Origin: an uncultured Bacteroidales bacterium
GTDB taxonomy: Bacteria; Bacteroidota; Bacteroidia; Bacteroidales; F082
Direction: 5' to 3'
Length of the DNA stretch: 64,000 nt
Assembly: GCA_947303395.1 (NCBI GenBank)
Contig: CAMYYD010000004.1
Span: 62,001-126,000, forward strand
Shown here piece by piece: positions 61,706-64,000 of the stretch. The notes below the pieces were generated by a model. It was not told the origin of the DNA. It was given only the letters and a program-made list of their open reading frames with translations, and searched no databases. Position 1 is the first letter of the stretch. Each line of letters starts with the position of its first letter. Both the position numbers and the translations under genes were made by a program.

Positions 61706-62492
61706 AATAGATGAATTTTGAGTGAATCCAGCGGTCTTCCTCTTTTGGAAGTCTCATGTAATCATTGTAATAACTCTTCAAAACAGCATCGTAATCGTTT
61801 GGCGCTGAAAACTTTATGCCTTCAAACTCAATCTCTGAAAGCGGGAAAATTTTGTCTTTGGCAATGAAAGAGTTATAAGGATTATGCTCTAATCTAAACC
61901 CGAGATTGTTTGATTTTCTTATGTTTAAAATTCCCCATATCATCTTGATAATCAATCTGATAAATGGGAATGTAATGCCGGCGATTATGTTTTTGACGCC
62001 GATATACTGCGGAACGTTGAAGAATTGATCGGTCTTTTTTGCCCATTTCGACAAGCGTTTCACTGTTTTTCTTGACACTCTCGGGTATTCAATGACTTCA
62101 AAAATGTCGATAAAAATGCCTTTTTTATATGGCGACATGAAGTCTTCATGACGTTCAATGAATAGCGAATTAAGGTCGCGAACTTTACAAATAGTGCGTC
62201 GGTATGATGGGTCGGTTTGTTTATTTTGCAAGAAAAGCCAGTCGGGAAGCTCTTTTGGCGCAATTTCCATAAAACGCTGATAATCATAGCTTAACATGGA
62301 TATGTCAAGGTCGTCGTCCCAAGGGATGAAACCTCCGTGGCGGACGGCGCCAAGCAATGTCCCGAAGTCAATCCAGTAGTTGATGTCGTGTTTTTTGCAA
62401 ATCTTATCGACTTCCTGCAAAATAGCCACCTCGCGCATCTGTGCTTTTCTCAACACTGTGCCTTCACCGTTAAACTTTGAAAAATCGTTCAT
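61695..62492 (-). CDS. LicD family phosphotransferase
   Basis: This is a nucleotidyltransferase-fold enzyme of the LicD family, which adds phosphocholine or a similar phospho-group to surface glycans. The signature runs LQEVDKICKKHDINYWIDFGTLLGAVRHGGFIPWDDDLDI in adjacent parts, with the metal-binding Asp pair in DDDLDI. Downstream come KVRDLNSLFIER and KGIFIDIFEV. The 265-residue length is normal. The ATG overlaps the stop of the upstream methyltransferase (TAATG). The group transferred is unknown. The convergent glycosyltransferases suggest a surface-glycan locus. Confidence 0.88.
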   Translation of the reverse strand: MNDFSKFNGEGTVLRKAQMREVAILQEVDKICKKHDINYWIDFGTLLGAVRHGGFIPWDDDLDISMLSYDYQRFMEIAPKELPDWLFLQNKQTDPSYRRTICKVRDLNSLFIERHEDFMSPYKKGIFIDIFEVIEYPRVSRKTVKRLSKWAKKTDQFFNVPQYIGVKNIIAGITFPFIRLIIKMIWGILNIRKSNNLGFRLEHNPYNSFIAKDKIFPLSEIEFEGIKFSAPNDYDAVLKSYYNDYMRLPKEEDRWIHSKFIYFNE

Positions 62493-63127
62493 TATTTCCT
62501 TGCAATTACCCTGATATATGTCTCATTCTGACCGTTATAAGGCGCAAAGTCCTTGTCTTCAGCTGAAAAATCCAATGAAAAACCAATTTTTTTCAACTCA
62601 TCACAGAGGTTGTCGAAATTCAGAAAACGACGGTAATGGTTGTCGTAGATATACGCATCGGGCTCATTATCAACAGCTTTACCCATTTTATAAATCTCGT
62701 TTTTCTGTCCGCGCACTTCAATGCAAAGCAATCCGTCTTTTTTCAAATTGCGGTAAGCCCATTCCAAAGTACGCGTCTCCTGCTCTTTATTCACTGAATG
62801 CAATGTAAATCTGGAATACACCACATTGTAAGGCTTGTCATCAACCAAATCCGTAAAATCGTCACATCTAAAGTCAAGATTATCAATATGTTGATATTGA
62901 TTCATCAAGAAACAGATCTCATTGTAACATTGGTCGATGGCATCAACAAAATGACCTTGCTTGGCGAAAAAAATACTGTCGCGACCATTGCCACAACCGA
63001 GTTCTATTATCTCCGCCTGCTTATCTCCAAGAATATCAGCCACATAGTGAGCAAACAACGATGGCATCAGCTCAGCGTTTTGCTTAGAATAATATTGTTC
63101 CCAATAATTGAAATCCATTTTAATCAT
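62492..63127 (-). CDS. Class I SAM-dependent methyltransferase
   Basis: This is a Rossmann-fold methyltransferase. Motif I is IIELGCGNGRDSIFFAKQGHFVDAID, then the acidic DFRCDDFTDL, VVYSRFTLHSV and LKKDGLLCIEVRG. The start may be ATG 63127 or ATG 63118 (MDFNYWEQYY), the second fitting relatives that begin with this motif. The SRFTLHSV stretch and final YNGQNETYIRVIARK are typical of small-molecule methyltransferases linked to tellurite-resistance-like or surface-glycan genes. It sits between atpG and licD; with licD it may modify a surface glycan (inference). Confidence 0.82.
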   Translation of the reverse strand: MIKMDFNYWEQYYSKQNAELMPSLFAHYVADILGDKQAEIIELGCGNGRDSIFFAKQGHFVDAIDQCYNEICFLMNQYQHIDNLDFRCDDFTDLVDDKPYNVVYSRFTLHSVNKEQETRTLEWAYRNLKKDGLLCIEVRGQKNEIYKMGKAVDNEPDAYIYDNHYRRFLNFDNLCDELKKIGFSLDFSAEDKDFAPYNGQNETYIRVIARK

Positions 63128-64000
63128 TAAAGTGCATCCGCACCACTCACAATCTCAATAATCTCATTGGTGATGGCGCCCTGACGTGCTTTGTTATACG
63201 ACAGATTAAGCTCTTTCAGCAACTCGGCGGCATTGTCGGTCGCCTGTGTCATTGAAACCATTCTCGCTCCATGTTCTGATGTGAAACTGTCAAGCAAAAT
63301 CTTATAAAGCTGAAGTTTTAATGACTTAGGTATCAATGAGTTAAGAATCTCTTCCTTCGATGGCTGGAAAATATACTCGATGTCATTGTTGCTGAATTTG
63401 TCGTCTTCACTAATCGGTTGCGAACTGACGATTGGCAGATATTGTTCTTTCACCAAAATCTGACTACCTGCGTTCTTAAACTGATTGTAAATGAAGATGA
63501 TACGGTCATATTTCTCTTCAACGAAGTCGCTCATCAATTTTTCGGCGAACGTCACGGCATTATCATACGAAAGCTTGTCGAGAAGCTCGTTTTCATTTCC
63601 GATGACACGATATTTCCTGAATCTCAGTGTTTCTTCAACTTTTCTGCTGATGCAAAGAATATCGACATTGCCTTTTTCGTATTGCACCTTATAATCTTCC
63701 TTCAAGGCGTTTAACGTCTCACGTAAAACATTGACGTTGAACACTCCGCACAGTCCTTTGTTTGATGCGACTGGAATGATGAGAATCTTCTCGTCTTCAA
63801 TGTTTTCCTTGTGAATCTTCGTGTAAACGCCTTCGGTCGATGTCTGCATTGCTGCCGACAGATTCTGCATTATCTCGTAGAGTTTGGATGCGTATGGACG
63901 AAGCGCCAAAATCGCGGTCTGCGACTTGCGGAGCTTCGATGCCGACACCATCTTCATCGCCGAGGTGATCTGCATCGTCGAGTTCACCGAGTTGATTCGG
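63127..64000 (-). CDS. atpG: ATP synthase F1 gamma subunit, 5' end outside window
   Basis: The gamma subunit is the central shaft of F1-ATP synthase. The readable part, from the window edge, begins RINSVNSTMQITSAMKMVSA, the conserved N-terminal helix, so the true start lies roughly ten codons beyond 64000; the in-frame GTG at 63987 codes for an internal Val. The family end ELNLSYNKARQGAITNEIIEIVSGADAL is present and complete. The other atp genes are expected beyond the right edge. Confidence 0.95.
   Translation of the reverse strand, partial: RINSVNSTMQITSAMKMVSASKLRKSQTAILALRPYASKLYEIMQNLSAAMQTSTEGVYTKIHKENIEDEKILIIPVASNKGLCGVFNVNVLRETLNALKEDYKVQYEKGNVDILCISRKVEETLRFRKYRVIGNENELLDKLSYDNAVTFAEKLMSDFVEEKYDRIIFIYNQFKNAGSQILVKEQYLPIVSSQPISEDDKFSNNDIEYIFQPSKEEILNSLIPKSLKLQLYKILLDSFTSEHGARMVSMTQATDNAAELLKELNLSYNKARQGAITNEIIEIVSGADAL

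Noticed and set aside
63985-63987. GTG as start codon of atpG
   Set aside because: Upstream codons to the window edge read RINS, which continues the conserved gamma-subunit N-terminus, so GTG is an internal Val.
1-64000. CRISPR array, prophage, insertion sequence or integrative element
   Set aside because: No regularly spaced direct repeats, transposase, integrase or phage structural genes were recognised.

Overview
The window is a gene-dense stretch of a Bacteroidota chromosome, most likely from the order Bacteroidales. Supporting signs are the many TAnnTTTG-type -7 promoter elements, the lack of obvious Shine-Dalgarno sequences, lipoproteins with Bacteroidota-style signal peptides, several proteins ending in type IX secretion (T9SS) sorting domains, and families typical of the phylum (PorZ-like, DUF4837-like, YfhO, viroplasmin-type RNase H). 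Mevalonate-pathway genes are present, which is less usual in classical gut Bacteroidales, so family-level placement is left open. No phage, insertion sequence, CRISPR array or rRNA was seen.

Layout. 1-5110: end of methylmalonyl-CoA mutase, RNase H, a zinc-ribbon protein, TcdA-like, TatD and PPP-phosphatase genes, gpmA and a polysaccharide deacetylase. 5184-10055: recG, a small secreted protein and lysS. 10096-20204: a gingipain-like C25 protease, then a tightly packed run of holB-like, lnt, dus, 5'-nucleotidase, GT9 and metallo-hydrolase genes. 20273-25324: tRNA-Glu, a peptidylarginine deiminase with all PPAD catalytic residues, an MltD-type lytic transglycosylase and a DUF4837-like lipoprotein. 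25432-27372: mevalonate-pathway genes. 27382-31980: a four-gene operon of unknown exported proteins including a modular LRR protein. 32087-38570: a radical SAM fusion, a U32 peptidase, aspS and pfkA. 38567-41634: mrdA-rodA. 41773-45621: a lipoprotein, then a Wza-like/Wzc-like capsule export pair. 45629-48749: recO, a PorZ-like gene and tRNA-Arg. 48848-55441: panC, panD, a YbhN-like membrane protein, an unknown lipoprotein, rfaE2, rlmI-like and an Ig-like lipoprotein. 55524-64000: a beta-helix protein, YfhO, two glycosyltransferases, LicD, a methyltransferase and the 3' part of atpG.

How it fits together. Many genes serve the cell surface: wall elongation (mrdA-rodA), lipoprotein maturation (lnt), heptose/LPS (GT9, rfaE2), capsule (Wza/Wzc-like, glycosyltransferases, YfhO) and T9SS (PorZ-like plus at least three cargo-type proteins). 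The gingipain-like protease and the PPAD-like deiminase, about 7 kb apart, recall the protease/citrullination pair of Porphyromonas gingivalis.

The most unusual signal is a set of short palindromic elements of at least three sequence types. Several lie inside protein genes, in frame, at domain linkers or loops (RNase H, TatD, the radical SAM fusion, U32 peptidase twice, a glycosyltransferase), while an identical 20-bp copy of one lies between genes. This resembles the palindromic coding insertions known from Rickettsia and is the best candidate here for an under-described system.
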